From Pseudomonadota bacterium (GTDB taxonomy: Bacteria; Pseudomonadota; Gammaproteobacteria; Xanthomonadales; Wenzhouxiangellaceae): DNA of 64,000 nucleotides. Positions 27,401 to 38,881 of this stretch are shown in pieces. Numbering within the stretch: the first letter of the stretch is position 1; each line of letters opens with the position of its first letter. The position numbers and the translations under genes were made by a program. The stretch is from positions 3,083,530-3,147,529 of the forward strand of contig CP053448.1 of the NCBI GenBank assembly GCA_013285445.1, in the 5' to 3' direction. The notes beneath the pieces were generated by a model. That model ran no database searches and was not told the DNA's origin. It was given only the letters and a program-made list of their open reading frames with translations.

Positions 27401-29995
27401 GAAGAAGCCGAAGCCGAGGAAGCCGAAGCCGAGGCAGCCGAAGCCGAGGCAGCCGAAGCTGAAGAAGCCGAAGCTGAAGAAGCCGAGGCCGAGGAAGCCG
27501 AGGCCGAGGAAGCCGAAGCCGAGGAAGCCGAAGCCGAGGCAGCCGAAGCCGAGGAAGCCGAAGCCGAGGAAGCCGAAGCCGAGGAAGCCGAAGCCGAGGC
27601 AGCCGAAGCCGAGGAAGCCGAAGCCGAGGCAGCCGAAGCCGAGGCAGCCGAAGCTCAAGAAGTCGAAGCCGAGGGCGCTGAAACGGAGTTCCGGGTCGAA
27701 TACGCCCAGCTTAACGAGGAGCTGCTTGAGGCGTTTCTCGAAGAGGCCGAGGAGGTGCTTGAACACGCCGATGAATCCCTGCAGCGCTGGCGCGAAGCAC
27801 CGGACGATCGCGGCCTGGTGACCGGGCTGCAGCGTGATCTCCACACCATCAAGGGCAGCTCCCGGATGGTCGGACTCGATCCGATCGGCAGCATTGCCCA
27901 TGTCATGGAGGAGATGCTCGAAGGCATCGCGGCAGGCCTGCAGCAACCGTCCACCGATCGCATCAACGCGCTGGAAAGCGGCTGCGACCATCTGCACGCC
28001 ATGGTCGATGCCGTCGAGAAGCGTGAACCACTGCCGCGCCGGTCAATCGACGATGTTTTCCGCGAGCAGGCCGAGGCCATTGAAGAGGCCGAGATTCTGC
28101 CCGAGCTCGCTGCCGAACCCGAAGCGGCCGAAGAAACAGAAACGCAGGTCGTTCGGACCGAAACCCTGCGCGTGCCGGCCGAACTGGTCGACGATCTGGT
28201 CAACTACGCCGGTGAGATCAGCATATTCCGCTCACGCCTGGAAGAGCAGGTCATGGTGTTTCGGACCAACGTGGCCGAGGTCGACGAGACCGTCATTCGC
28301 CTGCGTGATCAGCTGCGCAAGCTCGAGATTGAAACCGAGGCCCAGATCCTGGCCCGCTACGAGCGCGAACACGGCCCGGCCGACGAGACCTTCGACCCGC
28401 TTGAGCTCGACCGCTACTCCACGATCCAGCAGCTGTCACGCGCGCTGGGTGAATCGGTCAATGACCTGACCAGTCTGACCGGCATGCTCGACGACGCGAC
28501 GCGCCAATCCGAGACCCTGCTTATGCAGCAGTCGCGCGTCAACACCGAGCTGCAGGAAGGCCTGATGCAGGCGCGCATGATCGCCTTCAACACCCTGCTG
28601 CCGCGGTTCCGCCGCGTGGTTCGCAACGCGTCCCGGGACGTGGGCAAGCAGGCACAACTCAGGGTTTCCATCGAGGGCGAAGGCGAGCTGGACCGCAGCG
28701 TGCTCGACCGCATCACCGCGCCGCTGGAACACCTGCTCCGCAACGCAATCAGCCACGGAATCGAACCCCCTGAACAACGCCGCAAGGCCGGCAAATCGGA
28801 AACCGGAACGATCCATGTCGACGTCAGCCGTGAAGCCACCGACCTCGTGGTGCGGGTCAACGACGATGGTGGCGGATTGGACTACGAGGCGATTCGGCAG
28901 CGCGGCATCGAGCAGAACCTCATCGGCAAGGACGACGAGGTTGGCGAGCGCGAACTGGCACAGCTGATTTTCCGTCCGGGCTTCAGCACCGCCAGGGAAG
29001 TCAGCGAACTGGCTGGCCGCGGCATCGGCATGGACGTGGTGGCCTCCGAGGTGCGACAGATCGGCGGCAGTGTATCGGCCGCCAGCCAGCCCGGCCAGGG
29101 CGCACGCTTTACCATTCGCATCCCGCTCTCGTTGACCGTGATGCAGGCGATCATGGTACGCGTTGCCGATCGCCAGTTTGCCATCCCGCTGCAGGCGGTA
29201 CGTGGCGTGACCCGCATGCTGGCCAATGAGTGGCGACACCAGATCCAGACGTCTGATCCGCATCAGGAATACGCCGGCGAAAGATTCCCGCTGATGGAGC
29301 TCGAAACACAGCTCGGATTCGATGCCGAGGACGTTCCCGATGGCACCCTGTCGCTGCTGATGATCGAGGCCGGCGAGCAGCGCGCGGCGATGCGTGTCAG
29401 CGAGCTGCACGGGCACCGTGAAATCGTAATCAAACCGGTCGGGCCCCAAATCAGCTCGATTACCGGCATTCTCGGCGGCACGATTACCGGTGACGGGCGC
29501 GTCATCCCCATCCTGGACATGGGTCCGCTCATCCGCAACGCGTTCGAGCGCAACCTGTTGCCGGGGCAGGAAGTCGAGGTTCACAAACCAGAGGCGGCCG
29601 ATGAGGCCAAGCGCACGCCACTGGTGATGGTGGTCGACGACTCGATCACCATGCGGCGCGTGACCTCCCGCGTGCTCGAACACCGGGGCCTGGAGGTCAT
29701 CACCGCGCGCGACGGTCTCGATGCCGTCGAGGCGATGTTCGACCGCATACCTGACCTGATTCTGCTCGATATCGAAATGCCGCGCATGGATGGCTATGAA
29801 CTGGCCAGTCACGTCCGCAACGACCCTCGCCTCAAGCACGTACCGATGGTCATGATCACATCGCGAAGCGGCGAGAAACACCGCCAGCATGCGCGCGAGC
29901 TCGGCGTCAACGGCTACCTGACCAAGCCCTATCAGGAAACTGACCTCATCGAAGAGGTTTTCGAAAAACTCAAGATGGCCGTACCGGAGGGATAA
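24461..29995 (+). CDS. chpA: Hybrid chemotaxis histidine kinase ChpA
   Basis: About 1844 residues. The N-terminal 650 residues contain degenerate Hpt-like repeats in which the His is lost. Three canonical Hpt domains follow, with His674 ([13 protein letters not shown]), His819 ([13 protein letters not shown]) and His1128 ([13 protein letters not shown]). Between the second and third lies an Ala/Glu repeat (963-1067). The kinase core has the N-box [20 protein letters not shown] near 1424, G-boxes DDGGGLD and [10 protein letters not shown], then a CheW domain (about 1557-1700). The receiver has Asp1770 ([11 protein letters not shown]). P. aeruginosa ChpA is longer (about 2470) with more phospho-sites. 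It phosphorylates PilG. ATG 24461 or TTG 24434 may start it; neither has a strong ribosome site. Confidence 0.95.
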   Translation: MSPSSTSHQSLQWTRPLLDELCQDIRQTVEEWSDPDAEPSNDGLDSAIDAARRMAGSLSVLEFQSGEMLGEAIASVLEAVQGDDNFARKDEAINAVMEATAVVPDYLDYLENTQRDAPVVLLATINNLRAVVNAEPLDEARFFQPPLDAAELPDHDGDGHEPNALRRSYQKALSGFLVNNGDSEALEAISDVAFKLRDQASLPASVRRVGWAAGAVSDSLAQGQLESGPAMARLYARLDALLKQLLDDAPGIDDAADALCRSFLFQIAVARPDNDQARAVHKAFDLVRHAPENATEARVFLAGRNRALFAAVTAAAREDLAQIKDTLGSQLERAADPDVLKQQTELLESVGQSLAMLGLDTLSERIKAQASQLSELGSDPDDPTLLGVARELLVVESQLEENFGINDVSDSEIESADDATLLPASEKRRVMRQLFHEAGEDLAHAKSLLDAVNRGKADANAAQEAHARLERISHALDMAMLPDGANMIEGARRLVASQLLDGQTSPRSDHLEALAQALTVAEFYLESQTRLDDKGQEYFDNTREQLEQFGYWPSDEVAPVEAPEPAEDMAEAEGTTEDLEDDFTSELEPAESTLAPEEQPASLDETLEPDETPADSPAPADESGAGFSFEDFDITEIFLEEFDQETETLQEMLPQWRQEPDNNDVQTTIRRAFHSLKGSGRMAGAEEIGEFSWQIEHLMNRVLDGQLRPAEDVIELVEQAVTVLPSMRARLSGEGDEAHDEAHCAELARRAERLAAGEESEAAVRAAGGAEVEGLDPTLIELMIKELSENLEPLDEWVAAAVERDASGRIDDRLVRAVHTMKGTMRMAPIGDETDTAQIFEQYLEELAHTGELPGDDGLVVIMDCQRLFRKRLERLQGDEIADGEFNTAELSAELRRLHELAHRDYGAEISETRYPEEADEPVFSSDADDLAEVSTDDADVFDIEADVSEAESSAEAETAETAEAEEAEAEEAEAEEAEAEEAEAEEAEAEAAEAEAAEAEEAEAEEAEAEEAEAEEAEAEEAEAEAAEAEEAEAEEAEAEEAEAEAAEAEEAEAEAAEAEAAEAQEVEAEGAETEFRVEYAQLNEELLEAFLEEAEEVLEHADESLQRWREAPDDRGLVTGLQRDLHTIKGSSRMVGLDPIGSIAHVMEEMLEGIAAGLQQPSTDRINALESGCDHLHAMVDAVEKREPLPRRSIDDVFREQAEAIEEAEILPELAAEPEAAEETETQVVRTETLRVPAELVDDLVNYAGEISIFRSRLEEQVMVFRTNVAEVDETVIRLRDQLRKLEIETEAQILARYEREHGPADETFDPLELDRYSTIQQLSRALGESVNDLTSLTGMLDDATRQSETLLMQQSRVNTELQEGLMQARMIAFNTLLPRFRRVVRNASRDVGKQAQLRVSIEGEGELDRSVLDRITAPLEHLLRNAISHGIEPPEQRRKAGKSETGTIHVDVSREATDLVVRVNDDGGGLDYEAIRQRGIEQNLIGKDDEVGERELAQLIFRPGFSTAREVSELAGRGIGMDVVASEVRQIGGSVSAASQPGQGARFTIRIPLSLTVMQAIMVRVADRQFAIPLQAVRGVTRMLANEWRHQIQTSDPHQEYAGERFPLMELETQLGFDAEDVPDGTLSLLMIEAGEQRAAMRVSELHGHREIVIKPVGPQISSITGILGGTITGDGRVIPILDMGPLIRNAFERNLLPGQEVEVHKPEAADEAKRTPLVMVVDDSITMRRVTSRVLEHRGLEVITARDGLDAVEAMFDRIPDLILLDIEMPRMDGYELASHVRNDPRLKHVPMVMITSRSGEKHRQHARELGVNGYLTKPYQETDLIEEVFEKLKMAVPEG
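27347..27661 (+). repeat. 21 tandem 15-bp repeats inside chpA
   Basis: The unit is close to GCCGAAGCCGAGGAA (Ala-Glu-Ala-Glu-Glu), with synonymous GAA/GAG swaps and some units ending GCA instead of GAA. It encodes a highly acidic, probably helical spacer between two Hpt domains. Because the unit is a multiple of three, copy-number change keeps the frame. Confidence 0.92.
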
Positions 29996-30001
29996 GCAGT
30001 C

Positions 30002-30481
30002 ATGTCGGAAACGGAAGTGCGCAGCGTCCTGGTACCGCTGACCGGCGTGGATATGCTCCTGCCCAATGCCACGGTTGCCGAAATCGTCAACTACAGCGAG
30101 CCCGAGCCCATTCCGGACGCGGTGGACTGGGTTCTGGGCACGGTCGTCTGGCAGGGATGGCAGGTCCCGGTCATCAGTTTCGCCCGGCTGGCCGAAGAGT
30201 CCGAACAGGAACCATCGAAGGGCAAGGGTGCGCGCCTGTGCATCATCAAGACGCTGATCGACAGAGAGCGCATGCCCTACATGGCCATTCTGGCCCAGGG
30301 TAAGCCGCGACTGGCGACAATCACCGAAGACAACTTCGACGAAATCACAAGCGAGGGCAACCCCATCGCGGTGGCTGGGCGGGTCAGCATCGAGGGGCGC
30401 GAGGCGCTGATCCCTGATCTGGATCGACTCGGCCACCTGGTGGCGCACGCTGCATTCGGCGCCCTGCCGCTGACCGGCTGA
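30002..30481 (+). CDS. chpC: CheW-like protein ChpC
   Basis: A 159-residue CheW-domain protein ending the Chp cluster, 6 bp after the chpA stop. The domain is visible in VLVPLTGVDMLLPNATVAEI, DWVLGTVVWQGWQVPVISF and ICIIKTL-type strand (RLCIIKTLIDRERMPYMAIL). ChpC is an accessory scaffold in P. aeruginosa, thought to link other receptors to ChpA. The stop codon's last base is the first base of the tandem repeat array that follows. Confidence 0.88.
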   Translation: MSETEVRSVLVPLTGVDMLLPNATVAEIVNYSEPEPIPDAVDWVLGTVVWQGWQVPVISFARLAEESEQEPSKGKGARLCIIKTLIDRERMPYMAILAQGKPRLATITEDNFDEITSEGNPIAVAGRVSIEGREALIPDLDRLGHLVAHAAFGALPLTG

Positions 30482-30740
30482 CCGGCTGCTTTCGGCGCCG
30501 TCCGTCGGGGATGCGACCCCGACCTGCGCTCTGACCGGCTGCTTTCGGCGCCATCCGTCGGGGATGCGACCCCGACCTGCGCTCTCACCGGCTGCTTTCG
30601 GCGCCGTCCGTCGGGGATGCGACCCCGACCTGCGCTCTGACCGGCTGCTTTCGGCGCCGTCCGTCGGGGATGCGACCCCGACCTGCGCTCTGACCGGCTG
30701 CTTTCGGCGCCGTCCGTCGGGGATGCGACCCCGACCTACC
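30481..30740. repeat. Tandem array of 53-bp palindrome-bearing repeats
   Basis: Four complete 53-bp units start at 30481, 30534, 30587 and 30640, with a fifth partial unit at 30693. Units are nearly identical, with one G-to-A change in unit 2 and one G-to-C at the end of unit 2. Each contains GTCGGGG-ATGCGA-CCCCGAC, a 7-bp hairpin. The array occupies the space between the convergent chpC and accC genes. It may act as a bidirectional transcription block. The repeats abut each other with no spacers, so this is not a CRISPR array. Confidence 0.93.
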
Positions 30741-30749
30741 TGCAGTCCG

Positions 30750-30781
30750 GGTGGGTAGGTCGCGGTCGCATCCGCGACGAA
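30750..30781. repeat. REP-like palindromic element
   Basis: GTGGGTAGGTCGCGGTCGC then ATCCGCGACGA directly after the tandem array. It shares the TAGGTCG/CGCATCC signature with the array and with the intergenic elements at 38771 and 39299, here as a GTCGCGG-TCGCAT-CCGCGAC-type palindrome. Confidence 0.65.
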
Positions 30782-30809
30782 CCGGGCGTCGAAAACCTGT
30801 ACAGCAGCC

Positions 30810-32156
30810 TCAGCGCTTGAGCAGTTTCTCCAGATAGTGGATGTTGGTGCCGCCCTTGGCGAAGCCGGAATCCCGGATCAGGCGCTGATGCAGCGGGATG
30901 TTCGTTACCACGCCGCGCAAAACGACCTCGTCGAGCGCCACCCGCATCCGCGCCAGCGCAGCTTCGCGGGTTTCGCCGTGTGCGATCAGCTTGCCGATCA
31001 TTGAATCGTAGTGGGGCGGCACCTGGTAGCCGTCGTAGAGATGTGAGTCGACCCGGATTCCCGGCCCGCCGGGCGCATGAAATGCTTCGATCGTGCCCGG
31101 TCTCGGCATGAAGGTTTCCGGATCCTCGGCATTGATGCGACACTCGACGGCATGCCCCTGCAGCTGCACATCCTGCTGGGTAAAAGGCAATGGCTCACCG
31201 GCCGCAGCCAGTATCTGCGCGCGGATCAGATCCAGACCGGTTACACACTCGGTGACCGGGTGCTCAACCTGAATGCGGGTGTTCATTTCGATGAAGAAGA
31301 ATTCCCCGTCCTCGTAGAGGAACTCGAACGTGCCGGCGCCCAGGTAGCCGATGCGCTTGCAGGCGTCGGTGCAGATCCGGCCGATATGCTCGCGCGCCTC
31401 GGCACTGATGCCCGGTGCCGGTGCTTCCTCGATCACTTTCTGGTGACGGCGTTGCATCGAGCAGTCCCGCTCACCCAGATGCACCGCGTTGCCCTGCATG
31501 TCCGCCAGCACCTGGACCTCGACATGGCGCGGGTTGGTCAAGTACTTCTCCATATACACGGTGTCGTCGCCAAACCCGCTTTTCGCTTCCTGGCGCGTCA
31601 GATTGATCGACCTCACCAGATCCTCGGGACGGTCGACGACCCGCATGCCACGCCCCCCGCCCCCGGCCGCGGCCTTGATCAGCACGGGGTAGCCGATCTC
31701 TTCGGCCAGTCTGAGCGAACGCCGCTCATCTCCGTCGAGCGGGCCGTTGGAGCCCGGAACGCAGGGCACACCGGCCTGGCGCATCGCGTTGATGGCCGAA
31801 ACCTTGTCGCCCATCAGTCGAATGGTCTCGGCGCGCGGGCCAATGAAGGTAAAGCCGGACTCCTCGACACGCTCGGCGAAATCGGCGTTTTCGGCCAGAA
31901 ACCCGTAACCGGGATGCACCGCCTCGGCATCGGTCACTTCCATGGCCGCAATAATGCCCGGAATGTTGAGATAGCTCTGACTGGCCGGCGCCGGCCCGAT
32001 GCAGACCGATTCATCGGCCATGCCGACATGCTTGAGATTGCGGTCGACCGTGGAATGCACGGCCACCGTGCGAATGCCCATGGCATGACAGGCACGCAGA
32101 ATGCGCAGGGCGATTTCGCCGCGATTGGCAATCAGTACCTTCTTGAATGGCCTCAT
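30810..32156 (-). CDS. accC: Biotin carboxylase subunit of acetyl-CoA carboxylase
   Basis: A 448-residue AccC (E. coli 449), ATP-grasp enzyme that carboxylates biotin on AccB in the first step of fatty-acid synthesis. It opens [20 protein letters not shown]; the glycine-rich ATP loop is [14 protein letters not shown]; the active site includes [14 protein letters not shown]. It starts 7 bp after the accB stop. In many relatives prmA follows accC; here the convergent Chp cluster does instead. Confidence 0.97.
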   Translation of the reverse strand: MRPFKKVLIANRGEIALRILRACHAMGIRTVAVHSTVDRNLKHVGMADESVCIGPAPASQSYLNIPGIIAAMEVTDAEAVHPGYGFLAENADFAERVEESGFTFIGPRAETIRLMGDKVSAINAMRQAGVPCVPGSNGPLDGDERRSLRLAEEIGYPVLIKAAAGGGGRGMRVVDRPEDLVRSINLTRQEAKSGFGDDTVYMEKYLTNPRHVEVQVLADMQGNAVHLGERDCSMQRRHQKVIEEAPAPGISAEAREHIGRICTDACKRIGYLGAGTFEFLYEDGEFFFIEMNTRIQVEHPVTECVTGLDLIRAQILAAAGEPLPFTQQDVQLQGHAVECRINAEDPETFMPRPGTIEAFHAPGGPGIRVDSHLYDGYQVPPHYDSMIGKLIAHGETREAALARMRVALDEVVLRGVVTNIPLHQRLIRDSGFAKGGTNIHYLEKLLKR

Positions 32157-32163
32157 GGCGTAT

Positions 32164-32646
32164 TCAGGCCTTCCGGATCACGAACAGCGGCTCGTCGAAC
32201 TCCACCGGCTGGCCGTCCTCGACGAGAATGGCGACCACCGTGCCGGAAAACTCGGCCTCGACCTGGTTGAACATTTTCATTGCCTCGATCAGGCACAAGG
32301 TGTCGCCTGCCGATACCTCGCTGCCTTCGCTCACGAACGGCCCGCTATCCGGATTGGGTGACCCGTAGAACGTGCCCACCATGGGAGACCGGACCACTTC
32401 ACCATCCGGCAGATCGGCCGGCAGATCACCGTCCGGCGCCACGGATGCAGCCTTTGATTCATCCCCTGCCGAGGGCGGCGGCGCCGGCGCCGGACCGGAT
32501 GGCGGCAAATGATAGGCCTGAGGCAGGTTCGGCTGCGGATGATGCCGAATCAGGCGAACCGATTCTTCGCCTTCGTGAATCTCGATCTCGGCAAGCTCCG
32601 AGGCTTCCAACAGCTCGATGAGTTTCTTGATTTTTCGAAGATCCAT
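32164..32646 (-). CDS. accB: Biotin carboxyl carrier protein
   Basis: A 160-residue BCCP. The N-terminal dimerisation helix ([20 protein letters not shown]) and the Pro/Ala-rich linker (about 40-75) lead into the C-terminal biotinyl domain. The biotin-accepting Lys124 sits in [14 protein letters not shown]. The domain also has the protruding-thumb region near [14 protein letters not shown]. It follows aroQ by 3 bp and precedes accC by 7 bp in one operon. Confidence 0.96.
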   Translation of the reverse strand: MDLRKIKKLIELLEASELAEIEIHEGEESVRLIRHHPQPNLPQAYHLPPSGPAPAPPPSAGDESKAASVAPDGDLPADLPDGEVVRSPMVGTFYGSPNPDSGPFVSEGSEVSAGDTLCLIEAMKMFNQVEAEFSGTVVAILVEDGQPVEFDEPLFVIRKA

Positions 32647-32649
32647 GGT

Positions 32650-33096
32650 CTACCCCGAATGGTCCGTGCGGTTGATCACAGCCTGCAGCGCGAGCAGATA
32701 GGAATCCGCGCCAAATCCGCAGATCACGCCTTCGGCAATGTCTCTCAAACACGATTGGTGGCGAAACGGTTCACGTCGATACGGATTACTCATATGCACC
32801 TCGACAAACGGCAATCCCACCGCGGCCAGCGCATCGCGCAGCACAACCGACGTGTGCGTCAGGCCGGCCGGATTGACGATCAGCCAGTCGACGCCGGTCT
32901 CGGATGCCTGCTGAATCCGCTCAATCAGTTCATGCTCGGCGTTGGACTGAAAGGTATCGAGATCGATGTCGCAGCTCGCCGCGAAGCGCGCCATGCGGGC
33001 GTTGATGGTCTCGAGGCTATCGTGACCATAGATATCCGGCTCACGGCGTCCAAGCAGATTGAGATTCGGTCCGTGAATGACCAGCACGGCGGTCAT
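32650..33096 (-). CDS. aroQ: Type II 3-dehydroquinate dehydratase
   Basis: A 148-residue type II dehydroquinase, converting 3-dehydroquinate to 3-dehydroshikimate in aromatic amino-acid synthesis. Motifs: VIHGPNLNLLGRREPDIYG with the catalytic Tyr, FQSNAEHELIERIQ, NPAGLTHTSVVLRDAL, and EVHMSNPYRREPFRHQS with the active-site His. The ATG at 33096 gives the family length, so the reading from 33153 is rejected. Order aroQ-accB-accC is widespread in gammaproteobacteria. Confidence 0.96.
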   Translation of the reverse strand: MTAVLVIHGPNLNLLGRREPDIYGHDSLETINARMARFAASCDIDLDTFQSNAEHELIERIQQASETGVDWLIVNPAGLTHTSVVLRDALAAVGLPFVEVHMSNPYRREPFRHQSCLRDIAEGVICGFGADSYLLALQAVINRTDHSG

Positions 33097-33262
33097 GGCA
33101 ACTCCCCGCTTCAAAGACCCGGAAGTGTGCCCCATCGCGCCGGAAATGTCCACACGTTCGGCGCAAATCGCGGAAGATCGAACAATCTGTCCTGGCGCTC
33201 AGCCTATTGCTTCAACCGGCGGCCGGGTCTGGCCGGCGCCTGCGTGGCCCCAGCGACCGCGT

Positions 33263-33805
33263 TCAATCCAGCAGCTGCAGCGCGTCGCCCAGCTCCCTGG
33301 CTGTGACCTCGCCGTAATGCTGCCAGCGGACCACGCCGTCGATATCGACCAGCACGGTAAACGGCAGCACCCCGGCGCTGTTGCCCCACAGGCGCTGGGT
33401 GTCCATGACGTCCTCGCGGCCAACCAGAATCGGATAGGTGATTCCAAACTCATCGATGAACGCGCTGACCGGCTGCGGGTCGTCCAGGGCAATCCCGACG
33501 ACCCGTGGTGCCCTGTCGTCGGAAAGATGGGTCGCCTGCAACAGCGGCATTTCGCGCCGGCACGGTGCGCACCAGGTCGCCCAGAAATTGACCAGCAGCG
33601 CACGCTCGCCGAGGAATGCCGCGCTGTCGACCCACTCGCCAGCCAGGTTGCGATGGCGAAATCCGGGCGCTGGATCACCCACCGAGGCGCCGGACGAGCC
33701 GGGTTCGGGAAGGCGATCGCCGGCGCTTCGGTTCAGCCAGGCCAGGCTCGTGCCCAGCACAAAGCCGACGACAGCAACGAGCAGGAAAAGCCGCAGCGAG
33801 CTCAT
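33263..33805 (-). CDS. TlpA/ResA-type periplasmic thioredoxin
   Basis: A 180-residue protein with one N-terminal membrane anchor (LFLLVAVVGFVLGTSLAWL) and a thioredoxin domain. The active site is FWATWCAPCRREMP with Cys79 and Cys82, and the cis-Pro loop is GVLPFTVLVD. It overlaps the dsbD stop by 4 bp (ATGA) and lies just upstream of aroQ. DsbD next door is the likely electron donor, so it is probably a reductant for cytochrome c maturation or another periplasmic thiol pathway. The client is unknown. Confidence 0.92.
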   Translation of the reverse strand: MSSLRLFLLVAVVGFVLGTSLAWLNRSAGDRLPEPGSSGASVGDPAPGFRHRNLAGEWVDSAAFLGERALLVNFWATWCAPCRREMPLLQATHLSDDRAPRVVGIALDDPQPVSAFIDEFGITYPILVGREDVMDTQRLWGNSAGVLPFTVLVDIDGVVRWQHYGEVTARELGDALQLLD

Positions 33806-36051
33806 CGTGCGACTTCATCAAGCAGCGCCGCGAATCGCGCCGGGCTCATGAAGCCGAACATACGGTATTGAGCCAGCTCCCGGCCCCGATCGAAAAACAG
33901 GTAGGCTGGGGGACCAATCAGCCCGAATTGCTCGAGCATCGCCTTGTCTTCGGCATCATAGGCGGTCACGTCAGCCTTGAGCAATACGAAGTTGTCAAGC
34001 CGCGCCGCTACCGCCGGGTCGGAAAAGGTGCGGCGCTCCATGCGAACGCAGTCCACGCACCAGTCGGCGTAAAAGTCCAGCAACACCGGACGGTCGGCCG
34101 CGGCAACGGCAGCCTTGAGCTCCGCGACGGTGTCGACCCGGCGGAACTCTGCGGCCTGCGGCATCGGGGAACCCGCCTCGCCAGTGACAAGATGCCCCAG
34201 CGGACGCATCCAGTCGCGGCCGCCTGATGCCGCGCCGACCAGCTGCAATACACCAAAGACCAGCAGCACGACACCCAGCGACTGCCACAGCCGCTGCCAG
34301 CCCGGGGCGCTTGCATCGAGTCGGGTCAGCGCACCCAGGTAAACGCCCGAGGCAACAGCCAGAATGCCCCATAGCACCATCACCAGCTGCGGCGCGATGA
34401 TACGCTCAAGCATCCAGATGGCCAGCGCCAGCAGCCCAACGCCAAACACCGACTTGATGGCGTTCATCCAGGCTCCGGCCTTCGGCAACCAGTGGCCCAG
34501 GCCGACGCCAATGGCCAGCAACGGCAGGCCCATGCCAATCGACAACGCGAACAGCACGCTGCCGCCGAGCACCGCATCACCGGTCTGCGAGATGAAGATC
34601 AGGATGCCGATCAGCGGCGCGGTCACGCACGGGCCGACAATCAGGGCCGAGAGGAAGCCCATGATACCGGCGCCGGTCAGACTGCCGCCGGACTGGCTGT
34701 TGCTGATTTCGCTGAGCCTGGCCTGAACCGCGGGGGGCATCTGCAGGTTGTAGAAGCCGAACATCGCCAGCGACAGCGCGACAAAGATGGCCGCAAATAC
34801 GCCCAGAACCCACGGATTTTGAAATGCCGCCTGCAGGTTGTAGCCCGCCAGCGCCGCGAACACACCGACTGCGGTGTAGGTCAGCGCCATGGCCAGCACG
34901 TAGGTCAGCGACAGGGCGAACGCCTTGGCGCGGGTGATGTCCTCACCCTCCCCGGCGATGATGCCCGACAGGATGGGCACCATCGGGAATACGCATGGCG
35001 TGAACGCCAGGCCAATACCGAGCAGCACGAAAAGCAGCAGAGTCAGGGCCAGCGGCTGCTCTTCGATGAACCGGGCCAGCCGGTCCTGCTCGCCCCGCGC
35101 TGCTGCAGCCACAGGTGCTGCCTGGCCGGGCGGTTCGGCCACCGCAGGCTGCAGATCGGCATTGACCGGCGCGGAGGCCGCCGGCAGCGCCACATCCAGA
35201 CTGCGCGTCATGGGCGGGTAGCAGATTCCCTCGTCCTTGCAGCCCTGAAACTCGGCGACCAGCCTCACGTTGCGCTCATCCCCGGCCGGGCGCGACAGAC
35301 TCAGCGGAATCTCGACCTGGCCGAAGTAGACTTCGGTGTCTCCAAAATACTCGTCGTGCATCGCCTCACCCGGCGGCAGTTCGGCACGCAGCACTTCGAT
35401 ACCGTCTTCGGGCACGGAAAACACGAACGAGTGGCGATACAGGTAGTAACCGGGTTGCACGCTCATGCGCACCAGAATGCCCCCGGGGCCATCGGCGATC
35501 GCCTCGTAGCGGAACGCCTGCTCGGCCGGCAGGGCCGACTGCGAGCCGCCCAGCAGTTGACCCAGATCCCCGCTCGACCGCGAGGTGCCGAAAACCGGCG
35601 AGGCGCCTCCGGACCGATCCGGGGCCGTCAGCGTCAGCAACTGCCTGTGCGGCGGGTAGCACACACCGAGATCGGCACAGCCCTGGAATCCTGCCGTCAG
35701 TTCAAGCCGGCCGCCCGAGGGCATGCGCTCGACAGGAACGACCACGCGCAGATGGTGCCGGTAGGTTTCAGTTTCGCCGAAAAAATCATCGACGGTCCGT
35801 TCACCAGCCGGGATGTCGGGCGGCCCCAGGCGCGCCCCCGGACCCGGGTCCACCGACAGCGCATGACGATAGAGGTAATAGCCTTCAGCGATCTGCCAGT
35901 CCAGGATGACCTCGCCCCGGCGCAGATCAGCGCTCAGCGCAAAGGCTTCATCGACTGGCAGCAGATCATCAGGCTGGATCTGTGCTGCTGCCGCCAGTGG
36001 CAGCAGCAGTCCCGTCAACAGGCCGGTGAGCCATCGTCGCATTCGATTCAT
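33802..36051 (-). CDS. dsbD: Thiol:disulfide interchange protein DsbD with duplicated N-terminal domain
   Basis: A 749-residue DsbD, about 180 residues longer than E. coli DsbD. The excess is a second copy of the periplasmic alpha domain. Copy 1 (about 25-150) has FQGCADLGVCYPPHRQ; copy 2 (about 170-300) has FQGCKDEGICYPPMTR. Each keeps the EGYYLYRH-type strand and a redox Cys pair. The eight-helix beta domain carries TPCVFPMVPILSG and GPCVTAPLIG. The C-terminal thioredoxin domain has WCVDC with Cys665/Cys668. It passes cytoplasmic electrons to periplasmic thiols. Overlaps cutA upstream and the TlpA-like gene downstream by 4 bp each. Confidence 0.95.
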   Translation of the reverse strand: MNRMRRWLTGLLTGLLLPLAAAAQIQPDDLLPVDEAFALSADLRRGEVILDWQIAEGYYLYRHALSVDPGPGARLGPPDIPAGERTVDDFFGETETYRHHLRVVVPVERMPSGGRLELTAGFQGCADLGVCYPPHRQLLTLTAPDRSGGASPVFGTSRSSGDLGQLLGGSQSALPAEQAFRYEAIADGPGGILVRMSVQPGYYLYRHSFVFSVPEDGIEVLRAELPPGEAMHDEYFGDTEVYFGQVEIPLSLSRPAGDERNVRLVAEFQGCKDEGICYPPMTRSLDVALPAASAPVNADLQPAVAEPPGQAAPVAAAARGEQDRLARFIEEQPLALTLLLFVLLGIGLAFTPCVFPMVPILSGIIAGEGEDITRAKAFALSLTYVLAMALTYTAVGVFAALAGYNLQAAFQNPWVLGVFAAIFVALSLAMFGFYNLQMPPAVQARLSEISNSQSGGSLTGAGIMGFLSALIVGPCVTAPLIGILIFISQTGDAVLGGSVLFALSIGMGLPLLAIGVGLGHWLPKAGAWMNAIKSVFGVGLLALAIWMLERIIAPQLVMVLWGILAVASGVYLGALTRLDASAPGWQRLWQSLGVVLLVFGVLQLVGAASGGRDWMRPLGHLVTGEAGSPMPQAAEFRRVDTVAELKAAVAAADRPVLLDFYADWCVDCVRMERRTFSDPAVAARLDNFVLLKADVTAYDAEDKAMLEQFGLIGPPAYLFFDRGRELAQYRMFGFMSPARFAALLDEVAR

Positions 36052-36374
36052 TCAACCCAGTCTCGTATCCATTGGACGTAGTCCCGCCTCCCCTGCGCGA
36101 TCGGCAGCACCAGGAATTCGGGCACCTCGTAGGGGTGCTGCTCCACCAGCGCCTCCTCGAGCGCGCCCAGCCGCGCCGTCGAGGTCTTGATGGTCAGCGG
36201 CAACTCCTGCTCACGCTCGACCCGGCCCTGCCACGGATAAATCGAGAGCGCCGGGGCGCTGATCGATACACAGGCGGCCAGCCGTTGTTCGACCAGCGCT
36301 GCGGCCAATTGTTCAGCGCTTTCCCGGTTCGGGCAGGTTGTCAGCACAACGCATATCTCGCCATTCATGGTCAT
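36048..36374 (-). CDS. cutA: Divalent-cation tolerance protein CutA
   Basis: A 108-residue CutA1 trimer-forming protein: VVLTTCPNRESAEQLAAALV, RLAACVSISAPALSIYPWQG with the signature Cys, then ELPLTIKTSTARLGALEEAL and HPYEVPEFLVLPI. Its physiological role (copper tolerance) is uncertain. ATG at 36374 is chosen; 36368 also possible; the reading from 36452 adds a non-conserved tail. First gene of the cutA-dsbD-tlpA unit, divergent from groES. Confidence 0.93.
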   Translation of the reverse strand: MTMNGEICVVLTTCPNRESAEQLAAALVEQRLAACVSISAPALSIYPWQGRVEREQELPLTIKTSTARLGALEEALVEQHPYEVPEFLVLPIAQGRRDYVQWIRDWVE

Positions 36375-36539
36375 ACATCCATTCCAGTCGTTGTCTTCAT
36401 CGCAGCCGGCGCCGGCGGCACGCCATGGTGACCGCCCGGGACTCGTGCACACTGCCTGAACGTTGGCAGCCCCTTGAACCCGCCATTATGAGGTCGACGG
36501 GCCAACTGCTTCAAATTTGCACCGATTGGCCGGTCCAGT

Positions 36540-36568
36540 CTTGAAATGAGGCCGGCCGGGCTCCATTT
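36540..36568 (+). promoter_or_regulatory. Heat-shock sigma-32 promoter of groESL
   Basis: CTTGAAA (36540-36546) and CTCCATTT (36561-36568) with a 14-base spacer match the RpoH consensus CTTGAAA/CCCCATnT in sequence and spacing. It is 130 bp upstream of groES. No CIRCE inverted repeat (HrcA operator) is seen in the 323 bases between cutA and groES, and nothing else recognisable. Confidence 0.82.
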
Positions 36569-36697
36569 GCCAGAGCGTGTCGGCGCTGACTGCAGACGAT
36601 GGTCAGCGTCCCGGATCACGGTGCCGCACGGGGGCCACCCGGCCTGACGGTGGCATCTGGTTTTCACCACAATCTATGGAGTAAGGGAGAACAACCC

Positions 36698-38684
<1,987 letters not shown>

Positions 38685-38736
38685 GAGCGCTTGGCCACAG
38701 CCTCCGTGGTTGCCTGCCGGTAACCGCGTCGAAGAA

Positions 38737-38761
38737 CCCCGGCCCCCGCGCCGGGGTTTTT
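38737..38761 (+). terminator. Rho-independent terminator of groESL
   Basis: CCCCGGC (38737-38743), a 6-base loop, GCCGGGG (38750-38756) and TTTTT (38757-38761). Flanking AA/TT pairs extend the stem by two. Confidence 0.92.
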
Positions 38762-38770
38762 CGTTCAGGG

Positions 38771-38812
38771 GCCGCAGGGCGGGGACGCATCCCCCCACAG
38801 ACGACCTGCGGC
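38771..38812. repeat. REP-like palindromic element
   Basis: GCCGCAGG at 38771-38778 pairs with CCTGCGGC at 38805-38812, and inside it GGGGA-CGCA-TCCCC forms a second stem. It shares the GGGGAnGCATCC core and the ACCTGCGG end with the other palindromic elements of the window. Confidence 0.6.
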
Positions 38813-38881
38813 AATTACGTAGGGACCGGTGGTTGCCCGCCTGCTATGTTGAGGCTTACACACCAAGCTCCGGATGCAGTC

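Noticed and set aside
25703..27997. 764-codon minus-strand frame rich in Gly, Phe, Leu and Cys repeats
   Set aside because: It is the complement of the Ala/Glu repeat in chpA; the repeat look comes only from the 15-bp units.
28436..30448. 670-codon minus-strand frame opposite the chpA kinase core and chpC
   Set aside because: The plus strand encodes clear kinase, CheW and receiver domains; the antisense frame shows none.
30481..30740. Possible CRISPR array
   Set aside because: The 53-bp units abut one another with no variable spacers, and no cas genes are present.
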